Source: an uncultured Holophagaceae bacterium
Lineage (GTDB): Bacteria > Acidobacteriota > Holophagae > Holophagales > Holophagaceae
Length of the DNA: 50,864 nt
Assembly: GCA_903873655.1 (NCBI GenBank)
Contig: CAIQPH010000042.1
Span: 1-50,864 of the forward strand
Direction of reading: 5' to 3'
Shown: piece after piece, positions 7,227 to 16,171 of the stretch
Layout: each line of letters starts with the position of its first letter
Numbering within the stretch: position 1 is the first letter of the stretch
Notes under the pieces: generated by a model
Database searches by the model: none
What the model was told of the DNA's origin: nothing
What the model saw: the letters and a program-made list of their open reading frames with translations, nothing else
Translations under genes and position numbers: made by a program

Positions 7227-8457
7227 TGTCGAGGATTTCCACATCCGTACCAGCCATCCCGCGCTGAGCCAATCGGCCCAGGTTCAGCAAGGATGCTTCG
7301 CCAGTAGTCCCCACAATGCCATCTGTCCCAGGAATCCCGAACCCCGCCAGGGCAAGTTCGGCGGACCTGAAAGCAGCCTCGACGCCGGTCATTGCCTTCA
7401 TGGCACAGCCAATTTTGGCGCCATCGCAGATCAATCCAGCCAAATTGCCCACCATGTTGTGGATTGCCAGTTCTATCTGATGTAATCCACCGCCTTCCAG
7501 ATGCACCAGACCTGCGGCAATGCCAATCCCAGCGGCATTTGAGGCACCACAGACGGCAGACAAGGTTCCTAATCGGTAAGTGGTGGCCGTGGTCAGAAGG
7601 CAGGCTAGGGCCAAGGCTTCCTCGATTCGAGCCTCGGGATGGCCAGCCAGCCGACCCTTGAGTGCCATGGCCACGGAAACGGTGATGCCCTTGTTGCCTG
7701 AGCCCGCCAACGACATGACAGTGAGCGGCTCACCCGACATGCGTCCGAGTACACCGGCGCTGACCAACCTGGGGATCCGCGCCAATGGATCTCCCTCAGG
7801 CCCCGGCACAAAGCCCGCGGGCAAACGGCCCACACTGCACTCAGCCATGCCCATGTTCAGGACCATGCCTTCGCGAAGGAGAACGCGGTCGGCCTCAGTG
7901 ATGGTCTGTGACAGGGCTACTAGTTCCAGAAGCGACATCTGTCCCACCTGGTTCCGCACGAGGCTGGTTACCTCAGAACCTGGGCTGGCATCGCCTTGCA
8001 CAGAGGCAATCCCATCCGACTCCAAACGAACCAGACGGGTGTGCTCCTGCTCCAGCACCGCCCGACCCACGCCACTGGCACACCCCACAGTGCAATCAAT
8101 CAAAAGGTCGGCACTTTGGGCGTCCACCTGAACCTGGATATCACCCCGTTCGATCAGACGTTCCGCTTCTGACAATGCCTCCGGGGTTACAGCCTGAAAC
8201 ATCTCCAGTCCCAAGGAAGGGTCTGATAGCACGGCGCCCAGGGCCACAGCCCAAAGCAAGCCCGTCTTTCCCCCACTGTTGGGAATGCCCACGGCATGAC
8301 AATTTTTGTAGGTTCTGGCATCGAGCACCAGCCGCACCCTGCATGGGTCTCCCTTGCACTGACCGGCTGCCAGGCAGGCCGCATAGGCCACTGCGGCAGG
8401 TTCCGTGCAACCCAGGGCGGGTTTCCATTCAGCGGAAAGGTACTCGGTCAGGTTCAT
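7204..8457 (-). CDS. cyuA: L-cysteine desulfidase (CyuA/YhaM, UPF0597 family)
   Basis: A 417-residue protein of the UPF0597/L-cysteine desulfidase family, related to the alpha domain of iron-sulfur serine dehydratases. The N-terminal G-C-T-E-P (Cys17) and the later Cys303, Cys344 (I-C-D-G-A-K) and Cys351 are the cysteines expected for the [4Fe-4S] cluster and its neighbourhood. The G-G-K-T-G and S-G-N-K-G-I glycine loops are also seen. The enzyme breaks L-cysteine into pyruvate, ammonia and sulfide in the cytosol. It ends convergently with the CopZ-CopA unit. Sulfide made here would be relevant both to the neighbouring sulfur operon and to copper chelation, though that link is inference. Confidence 0.88.
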   Translation of the reverse strand: MNLTEYLSAEWKPALGCTEPAAVAYAACLAAGQCKGDPCRVRLVLDARTYKNCHAVGIPNSGGKTGLLWAVALGAVLSDPSLGLEMFQAVTPEALSEAERLIERGDIQVQVDAQSADLLIDCTVGCASGVGRAVLEQEHTRLVRLESDGIASVQGDASPGSEVTSLVRNQVGQMSLLELVALSQTITEADRVLLREGMVLNMGMAECSVGRLPAGFVPGPEGDPLARIPRLVSAGVLGRMSGEPLTVMSLAGSGNKGITVSVAMALKGRLAGHPEARIEEALALACLLTTATTYRLGTLSAVCGASNAAGIGIAAGLVHLEGGGLHQIELAIHNMVGNLAGLICDGAKIGCAMKAMTGVEAAFRSAELALAGFGIPGTDGIVGTTGEASLLNLGRLAQRGMAGTDVEILDIMQAKLS

Positions 8458-8591
8458 GGGCCCTCAAAGAACTGCCTAAAGCCTAGTCTCAACCTATGCC
8501 ACCAGCCGAGAGCCGGCTTACGGTACGGATTGTGCAAAGATGGCCGGGTTCCTGGAGGAGCGCCGCTACAAGCTTGCCCTCGGCCAGGGGG

Positions 8592-9308
8592 TCATCTTAG
8601 TTTGCCCTGATAAGGGGGTGCCAGGAGGGCCTCCACCAGCCTTTCCGGGGCACTGATCATGGCATCGTGGCCCGTGGCAATCTCAATCATCGTCCAGCCA
8701 GATTGCGTTCGGACCCGTTCCCTCATGCCGGCCATGGATGGCAGGGCTGGATCGTGGCAGTCGATGAAAGTCCGGGACATGGCGAGCCATGACCCCTGAT
8801 CAAACATGAGGGGCGCATCGTAGACGCCCCCGGGCTGGGGCGTGAGCCTTCGAGCCACCCAGTCCCGGTCGGCTCCAGACAGACCGAAAATGGCAGGGTC
8901 TGGTGGAAGCAGCATCCCCAACTCAGCAATGACGTGCCGACGTTCCGCCTGAATGGACTGCGGATGGCTTGTCGACCAGGCATCACCTGGGCGGGGAACA
9001 ACGGCATCCAGGTAGACCAGCTTCCCGATGCGGTTGGGCTGGCGAGTGGCCGCACCAGTGATCACCATTCCCGCATAACTGTGTCCCACCAATACGCAAT
9101 CCTTGAGTTCCTCCGCGATCAGGACCTGCACCACATCCTCGATGTGCGTCTCGAGGGTTATGGCAGGCGACAAGAGGTGGGCTCTCTCACCCACGCCCGT
9201 AAGGCTCACCGTGAATACCCGATGGCCCTGCTTCCACAGGGCGGTCACCACCCTGCGCCAGCACCAGGCACCATGCCATGCGCCATGGACAAGTACGAAG
9301 TCGGTCAC
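8592..9308 (-). CDS. Alpha/beta hydrolase (esterase-like)
   Basis: A 238-residue alpha/beta hydrolase. The oxyanion-hole element H-G-A-W-H-G is at residues 8-13, the nucleophile elbow G-H-S-Y-A-G gives Ser77, and a C-terminal G-H-D-A-M gives the catalytic His214. The sequence resembles the EstC / plant methylesterase-like group, which cleaves small esters. It starts with GTG behind AGGAGGATT. It lies 52 bases downstream of the acyl-CoA dehydrogenase gene in the same orientation and could be cotranscribed with it; the substrate cannot be told from the sequence. Confidence 0.88.
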   Translation of the reverse strand: MTDFVLVHGAWHGAWCWRRVVTALWKQGHRVFTVSLTGVGERAHLLSPAITLETHIEDVVQVLIAEELKDCVLVGHSYAGMVITGAATRQPNRIGKLVYLDAVVPRPGDAWSTSHPQSIQAERRHVIAELGMLLPPDPAIFGLSGADRDWVARRLTPQPGGVYDAPLMFDQGSWLAMSRTFIDCHDPALPSMAGMRERVRTQSGWTMIEIATGHDAMISAPERLVEALLAPPYQGKLR

Positions 9309-9360
9309 TCAATCCTCCTGCAGCCATTGTCTCATCTTCACGCTGACGCGAGACCGCGCG

Positions 9361-11196
9361 CTAGAACACCGCCTCCATGGGTGCGGTCTCCCCACTCAGC
9401 AGAGCCACGGAATGGGCTGCGACCAGGGGCAGGCCCCGGTGGGCGAAGTGGATCGCCGACTGGACCTTGTTCTGGTAGAAGGCGGCGTCACGGCTGCTCG
9501 CATGGAGGGCCCGGACAGCTCGTGAATCGCTGGCATCCACGCCCCGTTCAGCCAGGAGGGCCTGGGCCTTCTGTTTGGCCAGGCTGGCCTGCTGGAGGAG
9601 CAGGAAGCCACCGACCACATGGCCGAGCATGTCGAGGATGGGCACGGCATTGAGAATCGTCAGCAGAGCCGCGTTCTCGCGGGTGGGGATCTGGGTCAGC
9701 ACGGCGCCCAGGGCTTTCACGGCCTCGGCAAGCTGCCGAGCGGAAGCGCCGAGCACCGGATCTTCGGCCAGGGCTTGTGCGGCTTCAGCGGCCTGCTTCA
9801 ACAGGGCCTTCATGGGCCGCCCCTCCTGCATCCGGAACTTCCGGCCGACGAGATCCAGGGCCTGGATCCCATTCGTGCCCTCGTAGATCGACGCGATCTT
9901 GCAGTCCCGGAGATACTGCTCGGCGGGATAGTCCATGGTGTAGCCGTAGCCACCAAACACCTGGAGGGCCCACTCCGTCACGCGGAAACCCCAGTCGGTG
10001 CACCAGGCCTTGCTGATCGGCGTCAGCAGCTCCACGAGGCCCTGCCAGCGGTCGCGTTCCTCGCCCTGCGAGACATGCGCCATGTCCATGCACCACGCGG
10101 TGTAGGACACGAGCGCCCGCATGGCCTGCACATAGGCCGACTGGAGCAGGAGGGACCGCCGGACATCTGGATGTTCGATGATGAGCGACTGGCCGGCTCC
10201 CTTGCCTGCGTTCGGACCACGGCCCTGGAGGCGCTCCTTTGCGTAGGCCAGCGCGGCCTGGTGGGCGGCGGAGGCGTTGCCCAGGCCCTGAACGCCCACT
10301 TCGTAGCGGGCGGCATTCATCATCTGGAACATGTGGGCCAGTCCCTGCTCCTCCTGGCCCAGGAGGAAGCCCTGGCAGCCATTGTTGGCGCCGAAGACCA
10401 GGCTGCAGGTGGGCGAGCCGTGGATACCCAGCTTGTGCTCGATGCCCGCGCAGGCCACATCGTTGATTGCACCCAGAGAGCCATCGGGATTCACGCGCAG
10501 CTTGGGCACGACGAAGAGGCTGAGCCCCTTGGGCCCGGCCGGGGCGCCCGGCGTCCGGGCCAGCACGGCATGGATGATGTTGGGCGTCAGCCCGTGGTCG
10601 CCACTGGTGATGAAGATCTTCTCCCCCGTGATGAGATAGGACCCATCGTCTTGGCGGACGGCCTTGGTGGTGAGGGCCCCCAGGTCGCTGCCGGCGCCGG
10701 CCTCGGTGAGGCACATGGTGCCGGTCCACTCGCCGCTGTACATTCGCTCGCAGCAGATGGCCTTCAGCTCCTCGCTCCCGAAGGTCTCGATCAGGTGGGC
10801 GGCCCCGCGGGTGAGCAGCACTTGGAGGCCCAGCGAGGTATTGGCGCCCATGATGAACTCGCTGATGCCGGTGCCCACGGCCTCGGGCAGGCCCAGGCCC
10901 CCGAAGGCGGGATCCATGGTCGGGCTGATCCAACCGCCCTCGGCGAGATCCCGGTAGGCCTCGGCGAAGCCCTCGGGCAGCATCACCTTGCCGTGCTCGA
11001 ACTGCGCACCAACCCGGTCCCCTATTTCATTGCACGCGGCGACACTGCCCCGGGCTACCTTCAGGGCCTCGTCCAGCACCATGCCGAGTTGCTCCCGATC
11101 GACCTCCTCGTAGTGGGGGGTCTTCAGCACGGCATCCAGGTCCAGCCACTCGAAGAGGTTGAATCGGATATCACGATCATCGTCGAGGAACTTCAT
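9361..11196 (-). CDS. Acyl-CoA dehydrogenase (long, ~610-residue type)
   Basis: A 611-residue FAD acyl-CoA dehydrogenase. The FAD/substrate signature C-L-T-E-A-G-A-G-S-D-L-G and the strand K-I-F-I-T-S-G-D-H are present in the middle domain. The C-terminal helical domain has the arginine-rich R-D-C-K-I-A-S-I-Y-E-G-T-N-G-I-Q with the catalytic Glu of Y-E-G-T. The extra about 120 residues at the C terminus match the family's longer members. The start was placed at the ATG preceded by AGGAGGTCCC; an upstream in-frame codon lacks this. It would do the first beta-oxidation step and pass electrons to ETF, whose genes lie 30 kb away. The acyl-CoA synthetase gene is directly upstream. Confidence 0.93.
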   Translation of the reverse strand: MKFLDDDRDIRFNLFEWLDLDAVLKTPHYEEVDREQLGMVLDEALKVARGSVAACNEIGDRVGAQFEHGKVMLPEGFAEAYRDLAEGGWISPTMDPAFGGLGLPEAVGTGISEFIMGANTSLGLQVLLTRGAAHLIETFGSEELKAICCERMYSGEWTGTMCLTEAGAGSDLGALTTKAVRQDDGSYLITGEKIFITSGDHGLTPNIIHAVLARTPGAPAGPKGLSLFVVPKLRVNPDGSLGAINDVACAGIEHKLGIHGSPTCSLVFGANNGCQGFLLGQEEQGLAHMFQMMNAARYEVGVQGLGNASAAHQAALAYAKERLQGRGPNAGKGAGQSLIIEHPDVRRSLLLQSAYVQAMRALVSYTAWCMDMAHVSQGEERDRWQGLVELLTPISKAWCTDWGFRVTEWALQVFGGYGYTMDYPAEQYLRDCKIASIYEGTNGIQALDLVGRKFRMQEGRPMKALLKQAAEAAQALAEDPVLGASARQLAEAVKALGAVLTQIPTRENAALLTILNAVPILDMLGHVVGGFLLLQQASLAKQKAQALLAERGVDASDSRAVRALHASSRDAAFYQNKVQSAIHFAHRGLPLVAAHSVALLSGETAPMEAVF

Positions 11197-11291
11197 GGGA
11201 CCTCCTGAAGGCGGGAAGGTAGGTGCAGAGTCCTGAAAAGGCCGACGGCCACGGGCCCATCTTCGACCCTGCCGCAGACCCCAGTCCATGC

Positions 11292-12968
11292 CTACTTCAG
11301 TTCAGGGAACTGCTCCTCCCGGAACTCCGTGGGGGAATGGGTCTGTTCGGCGGCCCGCTTGCGCAGTTCCACCCGCCGAATCTTGCCGGAGATGGTCTTC
11401 GGCAGCTCCCCGAATTCGATGATCCGGATGCGCTTGTACGGCGAGAGTCGCTCGCGGATAAACCGGAACAGGGTCAAGGCTGTGTCCCGGTTCGGCTCGA
11501 AGCCAGCGCGCAGAATGATGTAGGCCTTGGGGACGGCCAGTTTCAGGGGATCCGGGCTGGGCACCACCGCGGCCTCGGCGACGGATTCATGCTCGATGAG
11601 GAACGATTCCAGTTCGAAGGGGCTGATCCGGTAGTCGGAGCTCTTGAAGACGTCGTCGGCGCGCCCCACGAAGAACAGATAGCCATCTTCATCCCGGACG
11701 GCAACGTCGCCCGTCCGGTAGAAGCCCTCGGCTTCGGCCTTCTGCATCTTGGCCGGATCATCCTTGTAGCCGGCCATCAGGCCCAGGGGTCGAGGACTGA
11801 GCCGCAGCGAGATCTCGCCCTCCACGGCCTCGTTCCCCTCAAGGTCCAGGAGCACCACATCGTAGCCCGGCAGGGCCCGCCCCATGGAACCTGCTTTCAC
11901 CGGCTGCCCCGGCGGATTGCCAACCTGGGCGGTGGTCTCCGTCTGCCCGTAGCCGTCGCGGATGGTGAGGCCCCAGGCCTTCTGGACCTGGCTGATGACC
12001 TCAGGATTCAGGGGTTCACCGGCTCCGACCAGTTCCCGGAGCTGTACCCGGTAGGCGGCGAGATCCTCCTGGATGAACAAGCGCCAGACCGTCGGCGGGG
12101 CGCAGAGCGTGCTCACGCCCTTGTCGGCGATGACCTGTAGTGTGGCAGCGGCGCTGAAGCGCGCGGACCGGTAGACGAAGATGCAGGCCCCGGCGTTCCA
12201 GGGCGCGAAGAAGCTGCTCCAGGCGTGCTTCGCCCAACCGGGAGAGCTGATGTTGTAGTGGATGTCACCTTCCCGCAGTCCGATCCAGTACAGGGTGCTT
12301 AGGTGGCCCACGGGATAGGACTGGTGCGTGTGGAGCACCAGCTTGGGTTTCGCCGTGGTGCCCGAGGTGAAATAGAGCAGCATGGGATCCGTGGCGCGGG
12401 TACTCGCGTCCGGCACATAGGACGGGGCCCCGCCGTACAGCTCCGCCACGTCCTGCCAACCGTCCACCTTGGCCCCCACGCTGATGCGGGTCAGGCTGGC
12501 ATCCAGGCCTTCAAACTTGGCTGTCTGCGCCGCGTCCACCACCAGGTGCCGGATCCCGCCGCGCTCGATGCGGTCGAGGAGGTCCGCCTGGGAGAGCAGC
12601 AGGGTGGAGGGCACGAGCACCGCGCCCAGCTTGATGCAGGCCAGCATCACTTCCCAGAGCGGCAGCACGTTGTCCAGCATGATGAGCACACCGTCGCCCC
12701 GCTTCACGCCCAGCGACCTCAGCGAGTTGGCAACCTGGTTGCTGCGAAGAGAGAGTTCCCGAAAGCTGACTTTGGTCTCGCTCCCGTTCTCCTCGACGAT
12801 CCAGAGGGCGGGTTTATCGTTGCCGGCGGCGTAGGCATCGAAGTGGTCGATCGCCCAGTTGAATGAACCCATGACGGGCCAGCGGAACTCGCGATAGGCC
12901 GTTTCACGGTCATCCCGGTGCTGCAGCAGCAGGTTCCTTGCGGCGATAAAAGCCTCGCGTCCATTCAT
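11292..12968 (-). CDS. AMP-forming acyl-CoA synthetase (medium-chain ACS type)
   Basis: A 558-residue ANL-superfamily ligase. The P-loop-like motif Y-F-T-S-G-T-T-A-K-P-K, the D-G-Y-G-Q-T-E-T core motif, the hinge Y-K-S-S-D-Y-R-I region and the C-terminal P-K-T-I-S-G-K-I-R-R (catalytic Lys529) are all intact. The W-A-K-H-A-W-S-S segment is typical of medium-chain or aryl acyl-CoA synthetases. It activates a carboxylic acid through an acyl-AMP to acyl-CoA for the following dehydrogenase. Lys529 is the residue that Pat/AcuA acetyltransferases modify in this enzyme family, and a Pat-like gene diverges from this one 107 bases away. The exact acid substrate is unknown. Confidence 0.92.
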   Translation of the reverse strand: MNGREAFIAARNLLLQHRDDRETAYREFRWPVMGSFNWAIDHFDAYAAGNDKPALWIVEENGSETKVSFRELSLRSNQVANSLRSLGVKRGDGVLIMLDNVLPLWEVMLACIKLGAVLVPSTLLLSQADLLDRIERGGIRHLVVDAAQTAKFEGLDASLTRISVGAKVDGWQDVAELYGGAPSYVPDASTRATDPMLLYFTSGTTAKPKLVLHTHQSYPVGHLSTLYWIGLREGDIHYNISSPGWAKHAWSSFFAPWNAGACIFVYRSARFSAAATLQVIADKGVSTLCAPPTVWRLFIQEDLAAYRVQLRELVGAGEPLNPEVISQVQKAWGLTIRDGYGQTETTAQVGNPPGQPVKAGSMGRALPGYDVVLLDLEGNEAVEGEISLRLSPRPLGLMAGYKDDPAKMQKAEAEGFYRTGDVAVRDEDGYLFFVGRADDVFKSSDYRISPFELESFLIEHESVAEAAVVPSPDPLKLAVPKAYIILRAGFEPNRDTALTLFRFIRERLSPYKRIRIIEFGELPKTISGKIRRVELRKRAAEQTHSPTEFREEQFPELK

Positions 12969-12981
12969 GGCGTCCTCGTGG

Positions 12982-13029
12982 TTGGCTGACCTTATCCAGC
13001 CAATCTAGTCCGGCCCGGACGGACCGTCC
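12982..13029. promoter_or_regulatory. Two dyads in the divergent ACS / Pat promoter region
   Basis: The 107-base gap between the divergent acyl-CoA synthetase and Pat-like genes contains TTGGCTG-N8-CAGCCAA (12982-13003) and GGACGG-A-CCGTCC (13017-13029). Both have perfect arms. They are reasonable operator candidates for a regulator that controls both directions, such as a TetR-type fatty-acid repressor, but no such gene is in the window. Confidence 0.35.
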
Positions 13030-13075
13030 AGAACGAAGAAGGGTCGTGGTAGGGTGGTCATGACGCAACAGATCC

Positions 13076-15523
13076 GTGGGTCGCCCCGTGTTCAGCATCA
13101 TTCCTGATGGCGCACATTTCCAAGAGTTCGCCCTGCTGAAAGATGGCCAGGGAATCCTCCTGCGCACCGCCTGTCCCGCTGACGTGGACCTAGTGGAGGC
13201 GTTCATGAATAGCCTTTCCCGGGAAACCCTGGCCCTGAGGTTCATGGGTGGGGTATCCCGGGTGTCCCGGAAGTTCGTGGAGGACCTCTGCGATGAGAAC
13301 CCTCACGAGTGCGTCTGCCTGCTGGCCGTAGAGGGGATGGAGGCGGACCAGCGGATCGTAGGGTTGGGCAACTACGTGGGCAAGGGCGATGGCATCGCCG
13401 AAGTGAGCTTCGTCGTCGCGGATGAGCACCAGGGCCGGGGCATCAGCAGCCTGATCCTCGAGCGGTTGGCGGGTCTGGCGGCCGGTGCCGGCTACGTGGG
13501 CTTTGAGGCTGACCTGCTCTATAAAAACGCGAAAATGGCCAATGTCTTCAGGGATTCGGGGTTCGAAACCCAGCGGGCCATGGAAGGGGACGTCATCCAT
13601 CTGCGGTTTCCCCTGAGTGCCGCCCAGAATCAGCGCGAGCGGGCGGAATATCGGGAACGGGTGGCGGCGGCGAATTCACTGGCCCCGCTGCTGAAACCCG
13701 CGACGGTGGCCGTGGTCGGGGCCTCCCGGAGTCCAGGCTCCATCGGCAATGCCCTTTTCCGGCACATCCTCCAGAGCCATTTCAAGGGCGTGGTCTATCC
13801 AGTCAATCCCATGGCCCGGGCCATCGAAGGGGTGGCGGCCTATCCCACCCTGGCTTCGCTGCCGGAAGCACCCGATCTAGTGATCCTGGCGGTGGCCGCC
13901 CCCAAGGTGATTCCGCTGGCGGAAGAGGCCCTCGATCGAGGCGCGCGAGGCTTGCTGGTCATCGCGTCTGGCTTTGCCGAGGCGGGTCCGGAAGGGGCCC
14001 TGCGGCAGGAGCGCCTGGTCCGTCTGGTGCGGAGCCGCGGCGCCAGACTGGTGGGACCCAACTGCCTTGGATTGCTGAACACGAATGCAGCCGTGCAGCT
14101 GAATGCCAGCCTGGCCGCGAACATGCCCCCGCGTGGGCGCGTGGGCTTCTTCAGCCATTCGGCGGCGCTCGGCGTGGTCATTCTCCAGTACGCGGCCGAG
14201 CGTGGCCTCGGCTTCTCCACCTTCGTCTCAGCGGGGAACCGGGCGGACGTGTCCGGCAACGACCTGCTCCAGTATTGGGAGGAGGATCCGGATACCGATG
14301 TGGCCCTCCTCTACCTGGAGACCTTCGGGAGCCCTCGCCGTTTTGCTCGCCTGGCCCGCCGGATCTCCAAGCAGAAGCCGGTCTTGTGCGTGAAGAGCGC
14401 CCGAAGCCACACGGGGCGGCGCACGGCGCAGGCCCACATCGGGGCCAGCCCCAGGAACGACGCGGAGGTGGAGGCGTTGTTCCTCCAGGCCGGCGTCATC
14501 CGGGCCGATACCCTGGAGGAGCTGTTCGACATCGCCCAGCTGCTGTCCCACCAGCCCCTCCCCCGGGGCAACCGCGTCGCCATCATTGCCAACTCCGGCG
14601 GGGTTGCGACGATCTGTGCCGATGCCTGCGAATCCCGGGGCATGCTCATCTCGGGTCCCGGCGTGGTGAACCTCCATGCCCTGGCCACGCCGGAACACTA
14701 CGAGCGGGCCTGCCTGGCGGCGCTCGAGCATCCGGACGTCGACGCCCTCATCGCCACTTTCGCCTGCCTGCGGAACAGCGATCCGGCCCTGGTGGCCAGG
14801 GCCATCCGCCGGGCCGCAGTGCATGCAGAGCGCAAGACCGGCATCGCCAAGCCGACCCTCCTCTCGTTGATGGGAGTCGCGGGCGCGGTTCCCGTGGGCC
14901 CTGCCGCCCAGAGTGATCACGGCGGCTTTCAGCGGACCTTCCCTTCCTACCGTTTCCCCGAGTCTGCGGCCATGGCGCTCTCCAAGGTGGTCGACTATGC
15001 CCGCTTCCGCCTGCAGCCACCGGGCCGGATTCCGACCTATGAGAACCTGCATGTGGGACCGGCCCGCCTCCTGGCAGAGCGGCTCATGGAGGGGCTTGGG
15101 GAGGCAGCTCCCTTGCTGCTTTCCCCAGCTCAGACCTGCGAACTCATGGAGAGTTTCGGCATCCCCATCGCAGACGGGGCCCCCGGGGACTCCGGGATTG
15201 CCATCAGTCTCTCGGCCGATCCTGACTTCGGCCCCATCTGGCGCTTCCACCGTCCCGGGCAAGAGTCGATCCTGCGCATCACGCCCCTGACCGACCTTGA
15301 TATCGCCGACGTGCTGACCAGGTTGCAGGTGCCTCATGGTTGCGGGCTGGCCGAGACCCTGGGCCGACTGACCCATCTGGTGGAGGAACTGCCCTGGATC
15401 TGCACCCTGGAGGCCGAGGTCCTCCTTCCTCCCGAACCCGATGCTGCTTGCCACTCCCTGCCACTGCCCTTGCAGTCCGGCATGCGGGTGGCCCTGGCCC
15501 GGGCTGAATACCGAATGACCTGA
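13076..15523 (+). CDS. Pat-like protein: GNAT acetyltransferase fused to a degenerate ADP-forming acyl-CoA synthetase
   Basis: An 815-residue fusion. Residues about 15-180 form a GNAT domain (A-E-V-S-F-V-V-A-D-E-H-Q-G-R-G-I-S, with the acetyl-CoA loop and a candidate general-base Glu). Residues about 200-330 are a CoA-binding Rossmann domain (V-V-G-A-S-R-S-P-G-S-I-G-N). Succinyl-CoA-ligase-like domains follow to about residue 640, with the His of the S-H-T-G motif kept as A-H-I-G. An ATP-grasp domain should come next, but from F-G-I-P-I-A-D-G (about 690) the chain jumps within a few residues to D-P-D-F-G-P-I-W (about 712), so the ATP-binding core is missing. GNAT-ACD fusions act as lysine acetyltransferases (Pat) that switch off acyl-CoA synthetases. 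The GTG at 13076 is used; GTG 13088 is an alternative. AcuB- and AcuC-like genes follow. Confidence 0.85.
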   Translation: MGRPVFSIIPDGAHFQEFALLKDGQGILLRTACPADVDLVEAFMNSLSRETLALRFMGGVSRVSRKFVEDLCDENPHECVCLLAVEGMEADQRIVGLGNYVGKGDGIAEVSFVVADEHQGRGISSLILERLAGLAAGAGYVGFEADLLYKNAKMANVFRDSGFETQRAMEGDVIHLRFPLSAAQNQRERAEYRERVAAANSLAPLLKPATVAVVGASRSPGSIGNALFRHILQSHFKGVVYPVNPMARAIEGVAAYPTLASLPEAPDLVILAVAAPKVIPLAEEALDRGARGLLVIASGFAEAGPEGALRQERLVRLVRSRGARLVGPNCLGLLNTNAAVQLNASLAANMPPRGRVGFFSHSAALGVVILQYAAERGLGFSTFVSAGNRADVSGNDLLQYWEEDPDTDVALLYLETFGSPRRFARLARRISKQKPVLCVKSARSHTGRRTAQAHIGASPRNDAEVEALFLQAGVIRADTLEELFDIAQLLSHQPLPRGNRVAIIANSGGVATICADACESRGMLISGPGVVNLHALATPEHYERACLAALEHPDVDALIATFACLRNSDPALVARAIRRAAVHAERKTGIAKPTLLSLMGVAGAVPVGPAAQSDHGGFQRTFPSYRFPESAAMALSKVVDYARFRLQPPGRIPTYENLHVGPARLLAERLMEGLGEAAPLLLSPAQTCELMESFGIPIADGAPGDSGIAISLSADPDFGPIWRFHRPGQESILRITPLTDLDIADVLTRLQVPHGCGLAETLGRLTHLVEELPWICTLEAEVLLPPEPDAACHSLPLPLQSGMRVALARAEYRMT

Positions 15524-15541
15524 AGCTCCAGGAGGACCCTG

Positions 15542-16171
15542 ATGTTCGTGCATGAAATCATGCGGAAACCGGTGACCGTGATCGATTCGACCACCCTGCT
15601 CGGGGAAGCGTTCCGGCTGGTCCAGACCCTTGGCTTCAGACATCTTCCCGTGGTGGATCAGGGTCGCCTGGTGGGGGTCCTCACAGACCGGGACATCCGC
15701 TTGGCGACCAGCAGCTTGTCACCCACCCCCCAGGCCGCCGACGCTCCCGTCACCCTGGCCATGAGCAGTCCGGTGTTGACCGCGGACCCGCTGGATCCCA
15801 TCGAGGATGCCGCCCGGATCATGCGCGATCGGAAGATCGGCTGCCTGCCCGTGATGGATGGTGGCGAACTCGTGGGCATCCTCACCAGCATGGACCTCCT
15901 GGACGCCCTGATGCTCCTGACGGGCGTCACCAAACCATCCTCGCGGATGGAGGTGGCTCTGGCTGACCGGCCCGGAGAGCTGGCCCGCCTCACGGCCTTC
16001 CTCGCGGCCCGACATGTCAACATCCACTCCATCCTCACCCACGCTGGGTCGGATGGCAGGATCCGCACGGTATTGCGGCTGGACTCGAGCCAGACGAGAC
16101 CGCTGGCCGAGGATATGCGGGCCGCTTCCTTCGACATCCTCTGGCCCCAACCGAAGCCATGGCAGCACTGA
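15542..16171 (+). CDS. acuB: AcuB-like CBS-CBS-ACT protein
   Basis: A 209-residue protein with two CBS domains (about residues 1-60 and 75-130; G-F-R-H-L-P-V-V-D and K-I-G-C-L-P-V-M-D-G-G-E-L-V-G-I-L-T are typical) and a C-terminal ACT domain (about 138-205; D-R-P-G-E-L-A-R-L). This is the AcuB architecture. CBS pairs bind adenine nucleotides and ACT domains bind small metabolites, so it is a likely sensor of energy or acyl-CoA status. It begins 18 bases after the Pat-like gene behind an AGGAGGACCCTG ribosome site and overlaps the acuC-like gene by 13 bases, which indicates translational coupling. In Bacillus the acuABC operon controls acetyl-CoA synthetase; the precise role of AcuB is unsettled. 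Confidence 0.88.
   Translation: MFVHEIMRKPVTVIDSTTLLGEAFRLVQTLGFRHLPVVDQGRLVGVLTDRDIRLATSSLSPTPQAADAPVTLAMSSPVLTADPLDPIEDAARIMRDRKIGCLPVMDGGELVGILTSMDLLDALMLLTGVTKPSSRMEVALADRPGELARLTAFLAARHVNIHSILTHAGSDGRIRTVLRLDSSQTRPLAEDMRAASFDILWPQPKPWQH

Noticed and set aside
8496-8591. Coding-like scraps between cyuA and the alpha/beta hydrolase
   Set aside because: Two short overlapping frames give plausible peptides, but neither has a ribosome site nor a recognisable family, so they are mentioned only as possible debris.
9619-11208. 529-codon open frame antisense to the acyl-CoA dehydrogenase
   Set aside because: It mirrors the codon bias of the real gene on the other strand; the translation has no domain, and the opposite frame has full ACAD motifs.
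13060-13107. 15-codon ATG frame with a good ribosome-like site before the Pat-like gene
   Set aside because: Could be a leader peptide or a sign of a frameshifted start, but it is too short to support; the GTG starts of the main frame explain the protein.
14228-15643. 471-codon open frame antisense to the Pat-like gene and acuB
   Set aside because: High GC removes stops on the opposite strand; the translation is low-complexity Gly/Gln/His-rich sequence without a domain.
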